From: Heyndrickxia camelliae
Lineage (GTDB): Bacteria; Bacillota; Bacilli; Bacillales; Bacillaceae_C
NCBI RefSeq assembly: GCF_002844575.1
Contig: NZ_PIQO01000001.1
Coordinates: forward strand, 532,895-596,894
Length of the DNA stretch: 64,000 nucleotides
Direction of reading: 5' to 3'
The notes under the pieces are model-generated. The model ran no database searches and was not told the DNA's origin. It was given only the letters and a program-made list of their open reading frames with translations. The translations under genes were made by a program, and so were the position numbers. Positions 1 through 9,306 of this stretch are shown in pieces; the stretch's first letter is position 1; the number at the start of each line of letters is the position of its first letter.

Positions 1-153
1 GAAAAATTATATAATCAAATGCAATTTTCTTCTACAATTGATGAATTTTTTGTCGATAATCTTAAAGTAAGCCTATCAAAACCAAAGAAAGTCATACATG
101 TTCCGGCCTACGAAAATTCAATTAAAATTCGTGATTTGCAATTAGCAAAATAG
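1..153 (+). CDS. DUF881 family protein (YlxW/YlxX-like), C-terminal fragment
   Basis: This is the last 50 codons of a gene that begins before the window, read in frame 1 and ending at TAG 151-153. The tail contains a predicted beta strand followed by KKVIHVPAYENSIKIRD, which resembles the end of DUF881 proteins, where a lysine-rich strand leads into an I-P-A-Y motif. In B. subtilis two DUF881 genes, ylxW and ylxX, lie between divIB and sbp, and the next gene here is sbp, so position supports the call. DUF881 proteins are membrane-anchored and of unknown function. Too little is visible to say which of the two paralogues this is. Confidence 0.6.
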   Translation, partial: EKLYNQMQFSSTIDEFFVDNLKVSLSKPKKVIHVPAYENSIKIRDLQLAK

Positions 154-227
154 TGTTAGGGTAATTTCTTATTTTGGGTGTGCAGCTCGTTATAGGAGGT
201 CTTGAATAATAAAAAGGAGTTGTAAAC

Positions 228-590
228 ATGTGGCTGCCAGTTCTTGGGTTAATTATAGGTATTTCCTTAGGATTATTGTCGAATATTCAAATACCTGATG
301 AATACGCAAACTACCTTTCAATTGCTATTTTAGCTGGATTAGATACTTTATTTGGTGGTATTAGAGCTTTATTACAGAATATATACGATTCTAAAGTATT
401 TGTTTCAGGATTCTTTTTTAATATAATATTAGCTGCAAGTTTAGCTTTTCTAGGTGTCCATCTTGGTGTAGACTTATATTTGGCTGCAGTTTTTGCCTTT
501 GGTGTCCGTCTATTTCAAAATATTGCAGTTATTAGAAGAATCATTTTAGCAAAATGGTCTGCGAAAAGTGAAAAAACTAAAAAAAATTAA
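228..590 (+). CDS. sbp: Small basic membrane protein Sbp (DUF1290)
   Basis: A 120-residue protein starting MWLPVLGL, with a good ribosome-binding site (aaaaaggag) upstream. Most of it is hydrophobic: stretches near residues 1-20, 30-48, 62-82 and 84-105 look membrane-embedded, and the tail is lysine-rich (KWSAKSEKTKKN). The core FVSGFFFNIILA and FGVRLFQNIAVIRR is nearly identical to B. subtilis Sbp, which sits at the same place just before ftsA. The family has no established biochemical role; its constant position beside ftsA suggests an envelope function, which is inference. Length matches the family. Confidence 0.95.
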   Translation: MWLPVLGLIIGISLGLLSNIQIPDEYANYLSIAILAGLDTLFGGIRALLQNIYDSKVFVSGFFFNIILAASLAFLGVHLGVDLYLAAVFAFGVRLFQNIAVIRRIILAKWSAKSEKTKKN

Positions 591-601
591 ACAATTTAAA
601 A

Positions 602-628
602 GGGAAATATTCACTTACGACGAATATT
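602..628 (+). promoter_or_regulatory. Candidate sigma-H-type promoter for ftsA-ftsZ
   Basis: In the 151-base gap before ftsA, GGGAAAT (602-608) and GAATATT (622-628) are 13 bases apart. They resemble the sigma-H pattern AGGAWWT and GAAT with one mismatch in the upstream element. B. subtilis ftsAZ is known to have a sigma-H promoter used at sporulation onset, which makes this the likely counterpart. The gap is very AT-rich and may also hold sigma-A promoters (several TATA-like hexamers at 630-665), which I cannot rank. Confidence 0.4.
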
Positions 629-741
629 TGTATAGTATATATACTAATAGATGATAAAATAGTAAATATAATAAATAGTTTTTGTGATTTCCTAGATTTG
701 ATAAAGAGAACTACTTTTTAGGCAAAGGGAGGTGCCAGTGT

Positions 742-2025
742 ATGAACAACAATGAAATATATGTAAGTCTAGACATCGGTACGTCCACCGTTAAAGTAAT
801 AATTGGCGAAATGGTTAATGATTCATTAAATATCATCGGTGTAGGCAATGTAAAGTCTGAAGGAATTCGCAAAGGATCCATTGTCGATATAGATGAAACA
901 GTTCATTCGATTAAAAAGGCAGTAGAACAAGCAGAGAGAATGATAGGAATGAATATCGACCATGTTATTGTCGGTATTGCTGCCAACCATGTTATGCTGC
1001 AGCCAAGTCATGGTGTAGTAGCGGTTGCTAGTGAAAATCGTGAGATATCTGATGAAGACGTGGCTAGAGTTATGGATGCAGCTCAGGTAATTTCAATCGC
1101 ACCAGAGAGGGAAATCATTAATGTAATTCCAAAACAATTTATAGTAGATGGCTTGGATGAGATAAATGACCCTCGCGGTATGATAGGTGTTCGGTTGGAG
1201 ATGGAGGGTACGATTGTTACAGGCTCAAAGACTAGCTTACATAATACTCTTAGATGTGTAGAACGAGCAGGTTTGAATATTACTGAAATAGTATTGCAGC
1301 CATTGGCAGCAGGAGCAGTTTGCCTGTCAAAGGATGAATTAAATTTAGGAGCTATTTTAGTAGATATCGGCGGAGGTTCTACTACCCTAGCGGTATTTGA
1401 AAATGGAAATATTAGAAGTACTAGTGTCATACCTATTGGCGGCGATCATATTACAAAGGATTTATCGATTGTTTTAAGGACTTCTACAGAAGATGCTGAA
1501 AAGATTAAAGTAAAACATGGGCATGCTTTTCGAAATGATGCATCAGAGGATGAAGTGTTCAGTGTTCCAATAATTGGTAGTGACCAACACCAACAATTTA
1601 ATCAAATGGAAATCGCTGATATCATAGAAGCAAGAATGGAAGAAGTCTTTGATTTTGTATTACAAGAGTTAAAGCGTATGAATATCTATGATCTGCCAGG
1701 AGGTATTGTCTTGACTGGCGGAACAGCAAATATACCAGGTGTATTAGAACTTGCCCAATCGGTCTTTCAAAATCGTGTTCGAATAGCAATTCCGGATTAT
1801 ATTGGGGTTCGTGAACCTCAATATACTACAGCAATAGGATTAATTAAATATGCATATCGAAATGCTAGATTACAGGGTCGAAATGTAAGTGCAGCACCTG
1901 TACAAATGGAACATATAGAAAAGAGACCTGTGAAGAAAACACAGCCAAAACCAAAAACGGAAAAGCAACAAGAAGAGAAAATTTCCGCAAAGATGAAGAA
2001 ATTCTTTGGATACTTCTTTGAGTAA
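742..2025 (+). CDS. ftsA: Cell division protein FtsA
   Basis: FtsA is the actin-like protein that tethers FtsZ filaments to the membrane and recruits later divisome proteins. The 427-residue product shows the actin-fold nucleotide motifs: phosphate-1 LDIGTSTVKV near residues 10-20, phosphate-2 LVDIGGGSTT near 207-215 and the adenosine loop LTGGTANIPG near 324-333. The tail KMKKFFGYFFE is the expected amphipathic membrane-targeting helix. A strong site (gggaggtg) precedes ATG 742. It follows sbp and precedes ftsZ as in B. subtilis, but the gap to ftsZ is unusually long. No key residue appears missing. Confidence 0.97.
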   Translation: MNNNEIYVSLDIGTSTVKVIIGEMVNDSLNIIGVGNVKSEGIRKGSIVDIDETVHSIKKAVEQAERMIGMNIDHVIVGIAANHVMLQPSHGVVAVASENREISDEDVARVMDAAQVISIAPEREIINVIPKQFIVDGLDEINDPRGMIGVRLEMEGTIVTGSKTSLHNTLRCVERAGLNITEIVLQPLAAGAVCLSKDELNLGAILVDIGGGSTTLAVFENGNIRSTSVIPIGGDHITKDLSIVLRTSTEDAEKIKVKHGHAFRNDASEDEVFSVPIIGSDQHQQFNQMEIADIIEARMEEVFDFVLQELKRMNIYDLPGGIVLTGGTANIPGVLELAQSVFQNRVRIAIPDYIGVREPQYTTAIGLIKYAYRNARLQGRNVSAAPVQMEHIEKRPVKKTQPKPKTEKQQEEKISAKMKKFFGYFFE

Positions 2026-2309
2026 GGTTCTTTACTTACACTTTGTTGTTTTGTAAATGAAAATCCTTTAACTTCTTCCCCAATCTGTAGACTGGTATCT
2101 TTTGAAGAAAAGAAACTCTGAAGCAGAGCTTAACTAGGATTTAAAACAAAAACAACAATACATAAGAAAATGCCTTGAGTAAAAAGAAGATTAACCATTG
2201 TAATAAGTATGAGAGACGTTGCTTTTTTCTTCTACTCTTTCATTCTTATTATGGATTTTATAGTAAAAATTGTGTCTTGTGGAATATCGACGAGTTAGGA
2301 GGATTTGTC
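2026..2309 (+). other. Long ftsA-ftsZ spacer (284 bases)
   Basis: No gene is supported here. An in-frame ORF extends upstream of ftsZ to 2175, but its extra residues (starting [11 protein letters not shown]) look nothing like FtsZ and lack a ribosome-binding site, so this is non-coding. The stretch contains a small hairpin, ctctg-aag-cagag near 2116-2128, and a possible long-range pairing of ttgttgtttt near 2043 with aaaacaacaa near 2149. It reads as an untranslated leader or an extra promoter region for ftsZ. Confidence 0.6.
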
Positions 2310-3443
2310 ATGTTGGAGTTCGATACGAATTTAGATTCTTTAGCAACGATAAAAGTAATTGGCGTAGGTGGCGGCGGAAATAATGCTGTAAACCGAATGA
2401 TTGAAAATGATGTACAGGGTGTAGAATTTATTGCAGTAAACACTGACGCACAGGCATTGAATCTGTCTAAAGCAGAATTAAGAATGCAAATTGGTGCAAA
2501 GCTTACGAGAGGATTAGGTGCCGGTGCGAATCCTGAAGTAGGCAAGAAAGCAGCAGAAGAAAGCAAAGAGCAAATTGAAGAGGCACTAAGGGGTGCCGAT
2601 ATGGTATTCGTGACTGCTGGAATGGGCGGTGGGACTGGTACTGGTGCAGCACCTGTGATTGCACAAATTGCAAAGGATCTTGGTGCATTGACAGTTGGTG
2701 TTGTAACTCGTCCATTTTCATTTGAAGGACGTAAACGTTCAACACAGGCTACAGGCGGTATCACGGCAATGAAGGAAGCAGTTGATACTTTAATTGTTAT
2801 TCCAAATGATCGTTTATTGGAAATTGTGGACAAAAGCACTCCTATGTTGGAAGCGTTCCGCGAGGCTGATAATGTTTTACGTCAAGGTGTTCAAGGTATC
2901 TCAGATTTAATTGCTACACCAGGACTCATCAATCTCGACTTTGCTGATGTGAAAACGATCATGACTAATAAAGGTTCTGCACTAATGGGAATTGGTGTTG
3001 CAACAGGTGAGAATAGAGCCGCTGAAGCTGCTAAAAAGGCTATTTCCTCTCCGCTTCTTGAAAAATCCATTGATGGTGCTCAAGGGGTATTAATGAACAT
3101 CACAGGAGGAGTGAATTTAAGTCTATACGAAGTGCAAGAGGCAGCAGATATTGTGGCTTCGGCATCTGATCAAGAAGTGAACATGATTTTTGGATCTGTC
3201 ATTAACGAAGATCTAAAAGACGAAATTGTAGTAACAGTTATCGCTACTGGGTTTAATGAGGAAGCACCTCAAATTAAGCCACAGCGCCAAGGATTTGGAC
3301 AAGTTAAACCAGCTCCAAGCCAATCCTTTAAACGTGAACCAAAGCGGGAAGAAGTGCAGCAAGAACCTGTACGTAATACAACTCAACATGTTGAGGATAC
3401 GCTTGATATTCCAACGTTCTTACGTAATAGAAATCGCAGATAA
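2310..3443 (+). CDS. ftsZ: Cell division GTPase FtsZ
   Basis: FtsZ is the tubulin homologue that builds the cytokinetic ring. The start is ATG 2310, preceded by taggagga and giving [18 protein letters not shown], the normal family N-terminus. The tubulin signature GGGTGTG is at residues 106-112, the T7 loop [10 protein letters not shown] near 207-216, and after a short glutamine-rich linker the conserved C-terminal peptide [12 protein letters not shown] binds FtsA, SepF and other partners. Length is 377 residues against about 382 in B. subtilis. The stop codon runs directly into a perfect palindrome acting as terminator, so ftsZ ends this transcription unit. Confidence 0.98.
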   Translation: MLEFDTNLDSLATIKVIGVGGGGNNAVNRMIENDVQGVEFIAVNTDAQALNLSKAELRMQIGAKLTRGLGAGANPEVGKKAAEESKEQIEEALRGADMVFVTAGMGGGTGTGAAPVIAQIAKDLGALTVGVVTRPFSFEGRKRSTQATGGITAMKEAVDTLIVIPNDRLLEIVDKSTPMLEAFREADNVLRQGVQGISDLIATPGLINLDFADVKTIMTNKGSALMGIGVATGENRAAEAAKKAISSPLLEKSIDGAQGVLMNITGGVNLSLYEVQEAADIVASASDQEVNMIFGSVINEDLKDEIVVTVIATGFNEEAPQIKPQRQGFGQVKPAPSQSFKREPKREEVQQEPVRNTTQHVEDTLDIPTFLRNRNRR

Positions 3444-3509
3444 ATATTATATAGAATGAAAAGAACCAGATGAGTCAATCATCTGGTTCTTTTCATTCTA
3501 TATAATATT
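3443..3509 (+). terminator. 31-bp perfect palindrome, ftsZ terminator
   Basis: Arms at 3443-3473 and 3479-3509 are perfect reverse complements over 31 bases with a 5-base loop (gtcaa). The core is a GC-richer stem (gaaccagatga) flanked by an A run on the left and ttctttt on the right, so it should terminate transcription in either direction. The left arm begins with the last A of the ftsZ stop codon. Confidence 0.9.
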
Positions 3510-3555
3510 ATAGCTCCTTCACTTCACCATTAACCCCAACTCGATACTGACAAAA

Positions 3556-3633
3556 TTCGAATGAAACTTCGAAAAGTTCTTCTTTTTCACTTACAAGAAA
3601 TGACACACTTTTAATAGGGATGTACGATATACT
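3556..3633 (+). promoter_or_regulatory. spoIIG promoter with 22-bp spacing and candidate Spo0A boxes
   Basis: A -35 like ATGACA (3600-3605) and a -10 TATACT (3628-3633) are 22 bases apart. This abnormal spacing is the hallmark of the Spo0A-activated, sigma-A-dependent spoIIG promoter of B. subtilis. Upstream, TTCGAAT (3556-3562) and TTCGAAA (3568-3574) are imperfect matches to the reverse-orientation 0A box TTCGNCA. The combination with spoIIGA directly downstream makes this a confident functional assignment, though the box boundaries are approximate. Confidence 0.7.
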
Positions 3634-3678
3634 GTCGTTATTATAGTTTTACGTGATTATATAAGGGGGGATATGTTA

Positions 3679-4605
3679 TTGGTCGTTTACATGGATGTAG
3701 TATGGCTACTGAATTTGTTAGTAGATAGCATGCTCCTTTGGCTGACAGCCATCATTTTAAAACGTCATGTAACTATCTGGAAAATATTAATTGGAGGACT
3801 TATCGGCTCCATCCTTATTATATTGAGTATTACACCATTAGCTCATTATGCTGGAAAACCTCTTGTTAAGCTTGGATTCTCAATAATAATGGTTTATTCC
3901 GTATTTGGCTTTAAACGTTTGAAATATTATTTCTCCAACTTATTAACTTTTTACTTTATGACTTTCTTAACAGGTGGCATGTTGATTGGTATCCATTATT
4001 TCCTCAATTTTGATTTAGAAATGAATAATGCAGTAGCGCTTGCAAGTATTCGAGGATTTGGTGATCCAATAAGTTGGATGTTCGTTATTTTTGGACTGCC
4101 GATTGCCTGGTATTTTGCAAAGCAAAGGATTGACACCTTTGAAGTGACCAAAATCCAATACGATCAAATTGTTAAAGTGGAGATAAATATAAATGGTGTA
4201 CATATTATATTGCCTGGACTTATTGATAGTGGTAATCAATTGCATGACCCAATATCAAAAGCTCCAGTCATGATAGTATCCACCCAAAGTTTACTCGAGA
4301 AATTACCAGCACAGATTATCGAGTTATCCGAAAATCATGAAAGGCTAATGGATGGCTCTATTCAATTGGATTCTGAATGGTACGATAAAATTCGTCTAAT
4401 CCCAGCTAAAGCAGTGGGGAAAAACAATCAGCTACTTGTTGCCTATAAACCGGACACCCTTCATATTCAAAATGAAGAAGGCAGTTGGAATGTACAAAAA
4501 TCACTGATTTCATTTACAAACCAAAAATTATCTAGTGATGACGTCTTCCAATGCATCGTTCATCCAAAAATGTTAACTGGTATCCCAATACAGAATGCTT
4601 CTTAA
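3679..4605 (+). CDS. spoIIGA: Sigma-E-processing membrane aspartic protease SpoIIGA
   Basis: SpoIIGA is the septal membrane protease that removes the pro-sequence of sigma-E in the mother cell. The N-terminal half has about five membrane segments; the C-terminal half contains the aspartic-protease motif LIDSGNQL with the catalytic Asp near residue 183. I prefer TTG 3679, giving [12 protein letters not shown], which aligns with B. subtilis MKIYLDVIWLLN and lies 8 bases after the gggggg site; ATG 3673 is only 2 bases from it. Length is 308 residues. It lies 68 bases before sigE, its substrate, in the expected spoIIG operon. Confidence 0.95.
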   Translation: MVVYMDVVWLLNLLVDSMLLWLTAIILKRHVTIWKILIGGLIGSILIILSITPLAHYAGKPLVKLGFSIIMVYSVFGFKRLKYYFSNLLTFYFMTFLTGGMLIGIHYFLNFDLEMNNAVALASIRGFGDPISWMFVIFGLPIAWYFAKQRIDTFEVTKIQYDQIVKVEININGVHIILPGLIDSGNQLHDPISKAPVMIVSTQSLLEKLPAQIIELSENHERLMDGSIQLDSEWYDKIRLIPAKAVGKNNQLLVAYKPDTLHIQNEEGSWNVQKSLISFTNQKLSSDDVFQCIVHPKMLTGIPIQNAS

Positions 4606-4673
4606 TTTTAAAATACCAATATTTTTATTATTACTATACTCTCGAATCATTCATTTTAGAAGGAGGACATCCA

Positions 4674-5393
4674 ATGAAAAATCTAAAAATTAAATTGTCC
4701 TATATGTGGTATAAGTTATTAATCAAACTTGGCCTAAAGACAGATGAAATATATTACATAGGAGGAAGTGAGGCGCTTCCACCACCGTTAACAAAAGATG
4801 AAGAGGAGCTACTTCTAAAAAAGCTTCCTAGCGGTGATAAAGCGGCACGATCTTTATTAATAGAGCGTAACTTAAGACTAGTCGTTTATATAGCACGAAA
4901 ATTTGAAAATACTGGAATCAATATTGAGGATTTAATCAGCATTGGTACTATCGGTTTAATAAAGGCTGTGAATACATTTAATCCGGAGAAAAAAATCAAA
5001 TTAGCTACTTATGCATCAAGATGTATTGAAAATGAAATTCTCATGTATCTAAGAAGAAATAATAAAATCAGATCAGAGGTCTCTTTTGATGAACCGTTGA
5101 ATATCGACTGGGATGGAAATGAATTATTGTTATCTGATGTTTTAGGGACGGAAGAAGATATCATCACAAAGGATTTGGAAGCAAATGTCGATAAAAATCT
5201 TTTATTTAATGCCCTCCACCAACTTACAGATCGGGAAAAACAAATTATGGAGCTTCGCTTTGGATTGCAAGGCGGTGAAGAGAAAACACAAAAGGATGTA
5301 GCTGATATGTTGGGAATATCCCAATCCTATATTTCTCGACTGGAGAAGAGAATCATTAAAAGACTTCGTAAAGAATTTAATAAAATGGTTTAA
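4674..5393 (+). CDS. sigE: Sporulation sigma factor sigma-E (pro-form)
   Basis: Sigma-E directs early mother-cell transcription. ATG 4674 follows a strong aaggagga site and gives a 239-residue protein, the same length as in B. subtilis. The first 30 or so residues ([20 protein letters not shown], then [10 protein letters not shown]) form the amphipathic pro-sequence that holds the factor at the membrane until SpoIIGA cuts. Region 2 ([14 protein letters not shown], then [17 protein letters not shown]) and the region 4 helix-turn-helix ([21 protein letters not shown]) are intact. No terminator is obvious before sigG. Confidence 0.98.
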   Translation: MKNLKIKLSYMWYKLLIKLGLKTDEIYYIGGSEALPPPLTKDEEELLLKKLPSGDKAARSLLIERNLRLVVYIARKFENTGINIEDLISIGTIGLIKAVNTFNPEKKIKLATYASRCIENEILMYLRRNNKIRSEVSFDEPLNIDWDGNELLLSDVLGTEEDIITKDLEANVDKNLLFNALHQLTDREKQIMELRFGLQGGEEKTQKDVADMLGISQSYISRLEKRIIKRLRKEFNKMV

Positions 5394-5529
5394 TCTTCCT
5401 CCTTTACGGTTTTGTAATTATAAGATAGTTAATCATTAAAGCCTAAATAAAAATTTTTTTCGGTCAGGAAAATCTATAAAAATCAACCATTTTTGGCTAA
5501 TCTGTGGAAGATTTCACCATTCTTATAGT

Positions 5530-5558
5530 GCATAAATTTCCCACCTACGGAGATACTT
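5530..5558 (+). promoter_or_regulatory. Candidate sigma-F/sigma-G promoter of sigG
   Basis: GCATA (5530-5534) and GGAGATACTT (5549-5558) lie 14 bases apart and match the forespore consensus (GYWTA and GGnrAnAnT). B. subtilis spoIIIG is first transcribed by sigma-F and then by sigma-G itself, so a promoter of this class is expected exactly here. The transcription start would fall just before the TTG start region. Confidence 0.65.
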
Positions 5559-5595
5559 ATTTTTGTACAGCAGCTCCTGTAAGGAGGGAAATGAC

Positions 5596-6372
5596 TTGAA
5601 GCGAAATAAAGTAGAAATATGCGGTGTTGATACATCAAAGCTTCCTGTTTTGAAGAATGAGGAAATGAGAGAATTACTTAAACAAATGCATGCCGGTGAT
5701 ATGCAGGCTAGAGAAAAGCTAGTTAATGGAAATTTACGACTCGTATTGAGTGTAATCCAACGGTTTAACAATCGCGGCGAATATGTGGACGACCTGTTTC
5801 AGGTTGGCTGCATCGGACTTATGAAATCCATTGATAATTTTGATTTAAGTCAAAATGTGAGATTCTCTACTTATGCAGTTCCAATGATTATTGGAGAAAT
5901 ACGCCGGTACTTGCGGGATAATAACCCAATCCGCGTTTCGCGTTCGCTCCGTGATATTGCCTATAAAGCTCTTCAGGTACGGGAGAGGCTAATTAGTGAA
6001 ACATCTAAGGAACCAACTGCAGAAGAAATTGCAAGAGTGTTAGAAGTGCCCCATGAAGAAATTGTATTTGCTCTAGATGCTATTCAAGATCCAGTTTCTT
6101 TATTCGAACCGATTTATAATGATGGCGGTGATCCTATCTTTGTAATGGATCAATTAAGTGACGAAAGGAATCGGGATAGTAATTGGATTGAAGAAATAGC
6201 ATTGCAAGAAGGTATGAGAAGATTAAACGACCGTGAGAAATTAATTATTCGTAAACGATTCTTTCAAGGGAAAACACAAATGGAAGTGGCAGAAGAAATT
6301 GGTATTTCTCAAGCACAGGTTTCACGGTTAGAAAAAGCTGCCATTAAGTCTATGAATAAAAATATTCAATAA
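5596..6372 (+). CDS. sigG: Late forespore sigma factor sigma-G
   Basis: Sigma-G controls late forespore genes after engulfment. The start is TTG 5596, 7 bases after ggaggg, giving MKRNKVEICGVDTSKLPVLKNEE, which aligns with the B. subtilis start; a nearby ATG at 5591 is out of frame and stops at once. The 258-residue product has region 2 (NGNLRLVLSVIQRF, DLFQVGCIGLMKSIDNFD), region 3 (RSLRDIAYKALQVRE) and the region 4 helix-turn-helix (VAEEIGISQAQVSRLEKAA). The weak TTG codon may matter because sigma-G must not appear early. In B. subtilis 168 ylmA follows; here ylmC follows directly. Confidence 0.97.
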   Translation: MKRNKVEICGVDTSKLPVLKNEEMRELLKQMHAGDMQAREKLVNGNLRLVLSVIQRFNNRGEYVDDLFQVGCIGLMKSIDNFDLSQNVRFSTYAVPMIIGEIRRYLRDNNPIRVSRSLRDIAYKALQVRERLISETSKEPTAEEIARVLEVPHEEIVFALDAIQDPVSLFEPIYNDGGDPIFVMDQLSDERNRDSNWIEEIALQEGMRRLNDREKLIIRKRFFQGKTQMEVAEEIGISQAQVSRLEKAAIKSMNKNIQ

Positions 6373-6431
6373 AAAGTGAATTTTCACCTTGATTAACTGC
6401 TAGCCAATAAGGCATCATGCGTAAAACCAGG

Positions 6432-6477
6432 AAAAAGTCGGGTATTCTGTACTGCAGGATATCCGACTTTTATTATT
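6432..6477 (+). terminator. Terminator after sigG
   Basis: aaaaagtcgg and ccgactttta form the base of a hairpin with a longer imperfect upper stem, followed by ttattatt. It closes the sigG transcript before ylmC. Confidence 0.75.
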
Positions 6478-6540
6478 ATTTCTATTGTCCTTGCATATAT
6501 TTTAATAATTGGATAATTGTTTTTTAAGGAGAGGATAGCG

Positions 6541-6819
6541 ATGGTTCGTATATCTGATTTTCAAATAAAGGACGTAGTAAGCATTTCGGATGGACGTAGA
6601 TTAGGCAACATTACGGATATCGATATTAATTTAGATAATGGGAAAATTGAGAGTATTGTTGTTGGGGGAAATGGTAAATTACTTAGCTTTTTCAATAAGG
6701 AGGAGGAATTGGTTATTCCATGGAATAATATCGTGAAGATTGGGGAGGATGTTATACTTGTAAGATTTAAAGATCAAAAATTTATGGGACAACAACAGCT
6801 TCAAGAGCCAAAAAATTAA
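6541..6819 (+). CDS. ylmC: YlmC/YmxH family PRC-barrel protein
   Basis: A 92-residue protein built of short beta strands: VRISDFQIKDVVSISDGRRLGNITDIDI, then a second strand set ending EEELVIPWNNIVKIGEDVILV. This is the PRC-barrel-like fold of the YlmC/YmxH family, found next to sigG or ylmD in spore formers. Function is not established. ATG 6541 follows taaggagagg; an upstream in-frame ATG at 6517 would lie before that site and adds residues absent from relatives. It is bounded by a terminator on each side, so it is probably expressed alone. Confidence 0.9.
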   Translation: MVRISDFQIKDVVSISDGRRLGNITDIDINLDNGKIESIVVGGNGKLLSFFNKEEELVIPWNNIVKIGEDVILVRFKDQKFMGQQQLQEPKN

Positions 6820-6866
6820 AAATCATCGAGCGCGTTCAATGTTTATATGGTACACTATTGGAAAGT

Positions 6867-6892
6867 GAAGGTAAATAGTACCTTCTTTTTTA
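6867..6892 (+). terminator. Terminator between ylmC and pgeF
   Basis: gaaggta (6867-6873) and taccttc (6879-6885) form a short perfect stem followed by tttttt. It lies 30 bases before the pgeF start, so either pgeF has its own promoter very close by or this hairpin attenuates read-through. Confidence 0.7.
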
Positions 6893-6921
6893 TTTGAAAA
6901 ATATATATGGAGTGTTTCATA

Positions 6922-7758
6922 ATGACGGAACCATTTATAAAACAAGATAAAGAATATTTTTATATAAAGGAATGGACAGAAATCGCTCCACATGTTATTG
7001 CTGGTTTTACAACAAAAAATGGCGGCTTCAGTGAAAAGTTTAATGGTACTTTAAATTGCGGATTTCATGTCGGAGATGATCTAGAGGCGGTGAGATCGAA
7101 CAGAAAGCATTTAGCTGATAAACTCGATTTTCCTATTAACTCATGGGTATGCTGTGAACAAACGCACGGAACTCGCATTGTGCAAGTTAAGCGTGGTCAA
7201 CATGGAAAAGGTTCTTTTGATTATGATAGTAGTATTAAAGATACAGATGGTTTATATTCGAATTTACAGGATACCTTTTTAACTTTATGTTATGCAGATT
7301 GCGTACCAATTTACTTTTTTTCCGCAAAACATGATATGATTGGTATTGCACATGCGGGATGGAAAGGCACAGTCAATGGAATTGCCAAGGAAATGATTGC
7401 TGCATGGCATGGAAAAGGAATTAGATCTTCAGATATTATGGTAGCAATTGGACCATCAATTTGTGAAAAATGTTATATTGTTGATGATAGAGTAATTAAA
7501 GATGTTGATACATGGATTAATTCTGAAGAGAGCAAACCTTATCACGAAATTTCAACTGGACAATATCAATTAAATTTAAGAAAATTAAATCAAATGATAC
7601 TTGAAAAATCAGGTATTCCTTCTGAAAATATTTATATAACAAATCTTTGTACAAGTTGCGACCATGAAGAGTTTTATTCTCATCGGCGCGATCAAGGAAA
7701 AACAGGAAGAATGATTGGCTTTATTGGTTTGAAAGGATATGATGTAAGTGAAGGTTAG
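6922..7758 (+). CDS. pgeF: Peptidoglycan editing factor PgeF (YlmD, multicopper oxidase-like fold)
   Basis: PgeF-family proteins remove wrongly incorporated residues from peptidoglycan precursors in Escherichia coli; purine nucleoside or laccase-like activity has been reported for relatives. The 278-residue protein shows the metal-site residues His82 (EQTHGTRIV), Cys127 (YADCVPIYF) and His144 (IAHAGWKGT). ATG 6922 matches the B. subtilis YlmD start. It overlaps ylmE by 11 bases, so the two are translationally coupled and head the ylm-sepF-divIVA group. No disruption is visible. Confidence 0.93.
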   Translation: MTEPFIKQDKEYFYIKEWTEIAPHVIAGFTTKNGGFSEKFNGTLNCGFHVGDDLEAVRSNRKHLADKLDFPINSWVCCEQTHGTRIVQVKRGQHGKGSFDYDSSIKDTDGLYSNLQDTFLTLCYADCVPIYFFSAKHDMIGIAHAGWKGTVNGIAKEMIAAWHGKGIRSSDIMVAIGPSICEKCYIVDDRVIKDVDTWINSEESKPYHEISTGQYQLNLRKLNQMILEKSGIPSENIYITNLCTSCDHEEFYSHRRDQGKTGRMIGFIGLKGYDVSEG

Positions 7759-8416
7759 AGACAATCTAACAATAATACAGCAAAATATTGAACAGGCATG
7801 TATGAGGGCGGGACGAAATCCCAATGAAGTAAAAATAATTGCCGTAACAAAATATGTAACTATTCAAAGAGCACAGGAAGCTCTTGATGCAGGGATTATT
7901 CATCTTGGAGAAAATCGGGATGAGGGCTTGTTAGAAAAATGGAACGCTTTACATGAACAGCCGGTTTGGCATTTTATTGGTACTTTGCAGTCTAGGAAAG
8001 TAAAAAACATTATTGATAAGGTGTCTTATATCCATTCACTCGATCGAATTTCTTTAGCGGTTGAAATTAATAAAAGAGCTACAAGGAAAATTCCGTGCTT
8101 TGTTCAAGTGAATGTATCAAAAGAAGAATCTAAGCATGGAATTTCTGCTGATTCTGTAATAAACTTTATTCAAGAATTAAAATCATTCGAAAATATTCAA
8201 GTTGTCGGCTTAATGACAATGGCACCTTTATCAGAAGATGAAAATGTTATTCGTGATACCTTTCGCGGTTTAAAGCAGCTCCAGAAAGATATCCAGGCTT
8301 TGAAATTAGAATATGCTCCTTGTCAAGAGCTTTCTATGGGTATGTCGAATGATTATGAAATAGCAGTGGAAGAAGGGGCTACCTTCGTAAGAATTGGAAC
8401 TTCACTTGTAGGATAA
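7748..8416 (+). CDS. ylmE: YggS family pyridoxal-phosphate homeostasis protein
   Basis: This is the fold-type III PLP-binding protein that buffers pyridoxal phosphate and affects amino-acid metabolism; it is not known to catalyse a reaction. The PLP lysine is Lys35 in IAVTKYV, followed by the family signature LGENRDE and, near the end, [27 protein letters not shown]. The start is GTG 7748 inside the end of pgeF, about 9 bases after aaagga, giving [14 protein letters not shown]. Length is 222 residues. It sits upstream of sepF as in most Bacillaceae. Confidence 0.95.
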   Translation: MKVRDNLTIIQQNIEQACMRAGRNPNEVKIIAVTKYVTIQRAQEALDAGIIHLGENRDEGLLEKWNALHEQPVWHFIGTLQSRKVKNIIDKVSYIHSLDRISLAVEINKRATRKIPCFVQVNVSKEESKHGISADSVINFIQELKSFENIQVVGLMTMAPLSEDENVIRDTFRGLKQLQKDIQALKLEYAPCQELSMGMSNDYEIAVEEGATFVRIGTSLVG

Positions 8417-8539
8417 GCAGTCCAACTATACAAGGGCTAATAAAGAGTGAAACTCCTTTAATAATAGGACAACTATGTTAAATATAAAGTAATTATCATG
8501 TATAAAGATCCTTTCATAATATTTTAGGGGGTGTACGAA

Positions 8540-8989
8540 ATGGGATTAAAATCAAAAATTAAAACATTTTTTTTACTGGATGATGAATATGATGATATGG
8601 AAGAAGAGAAAATGGGACATGAGGTAGAACATAATCCTGAACCTGCCCCAAGATATAACCAGTCTTCTTCAAAGCAAAATATTGTTAGTTTACAAAGTGT
8701 TACGAAAGGTTCTAAAGTGGTATTAATTGAGCCAAGGGTATACGCGGAAGCTCAAGAAATTGCAGATCACTTAAAGAATCGCCGATCTGTAGTAGTAAAT
8801 TTGCAACGCATTCAACATGACCAAGCTAAACGGATCATTGACTTTTTAAGTGGTACTGTTTACGCAATTGGAGGAGATATTCAACGAGTAGGCAGTAATA
8901 TCTTTTTATGCACTCCTGATAATGTTGAGGTATCCGGTAATATTTCAGATTTAATTCAAGATAATAATTTTGATTCGAGGTGGTCCTGA
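8540..8989 (+). CDS. sepF: Cell division protein SepF
   Basis: SepF binds FtsZ and the membrane and bundles FtsZ filaments into arcs at the septum. The 149-residue protein has the N-terminal amphipathic membrane helix ([16 protein letters not shown]), an acidic then glutamine/asparagine-rich linker to about residue 50, and the conserved core ([21 protein letters not shown] through [25 protein letters not shown]). ATG 8540 follows aggggg. The 123-base gap before it may hold a promoter. It acts with ftsA and ftsZ from the start of the window. Confidence 0.97.
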   Translation: MGLKSKIKTFFLLDDEYDDMEEEKMGHEVEHNPEPAPRYNQSSSKQNIVSLQSVTKGSKVVLIEPRVYAEAQEIADHLKNRRSVVVNLQRIQHDQAKRIIDFLSGTVYAIGGDIQRVGSNIFLCTPDNVEVSGNISDLIQDNNFDSRWS

Positions 8990-8994
8990 AATAA

Positions 8995-9255
8995 ATGAGC
9001 CTTTTATTTTCTCTGCTTGTCGAGGTTTTAACAATTTATTCTTATATAATAATTATTTATATATTTATGTCATGGTTTAATGCGCAGCAAACTTCGTTGG
9101 GGAATTTTTTTGCTCGAATATGCGAACCATATTTAGAACCATTCAGACGTATTATTCCTCCGTTGGGGATGATCGATATTTCACCGATTGTCGCCTTATT
9201 AGTACTACAATTAGCACGTGGTGGAATTCGTCAGATACAATATTGGTTAATTTAA
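8995..9255 (+). CDS. ylmG: YggT family membrane protein YlmG
   Basis: An 86-residue YggT family protein with two hydrophobic segments, about residues 4-24 and 60-80, separated by the conserved [20 protein letters not shown] and [15 protein letters not shown] motifs. The family is linked to division, since it always sits beside sepF in Gram-positives, but its biochemical role is not settled. It starts 5 bases after the sepF stop, so it is cotranscribed and probably coupled. A weak hairpin (gggctgc and tgcaccc, then ttttt) near 9256-9281 may partly terminate before ylmH. Confidence 0.95.
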   Translation: MSLLFSLLVEVLTIYSYIIIIYIFMSWFNAQQTSLGNFFARICEPYLEPFRRIIPPLGMIDISPIVALLVLQLARGGIRQIQYWLI

Positions 9256-9306
9256 AGGGCTGCTACTTTATGCACCCTTTTTATTTTCAACATTGAGAGG
9301 ATAATT

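Noticed and set aside
2258-2839. 193-codon minus-strand open frame opposite ftsZ
   Set aside because: It mirrors the codon bias of ftsZ, has no ribosome-binding site, and its product is a proline/alanine-rich string without known motifs.
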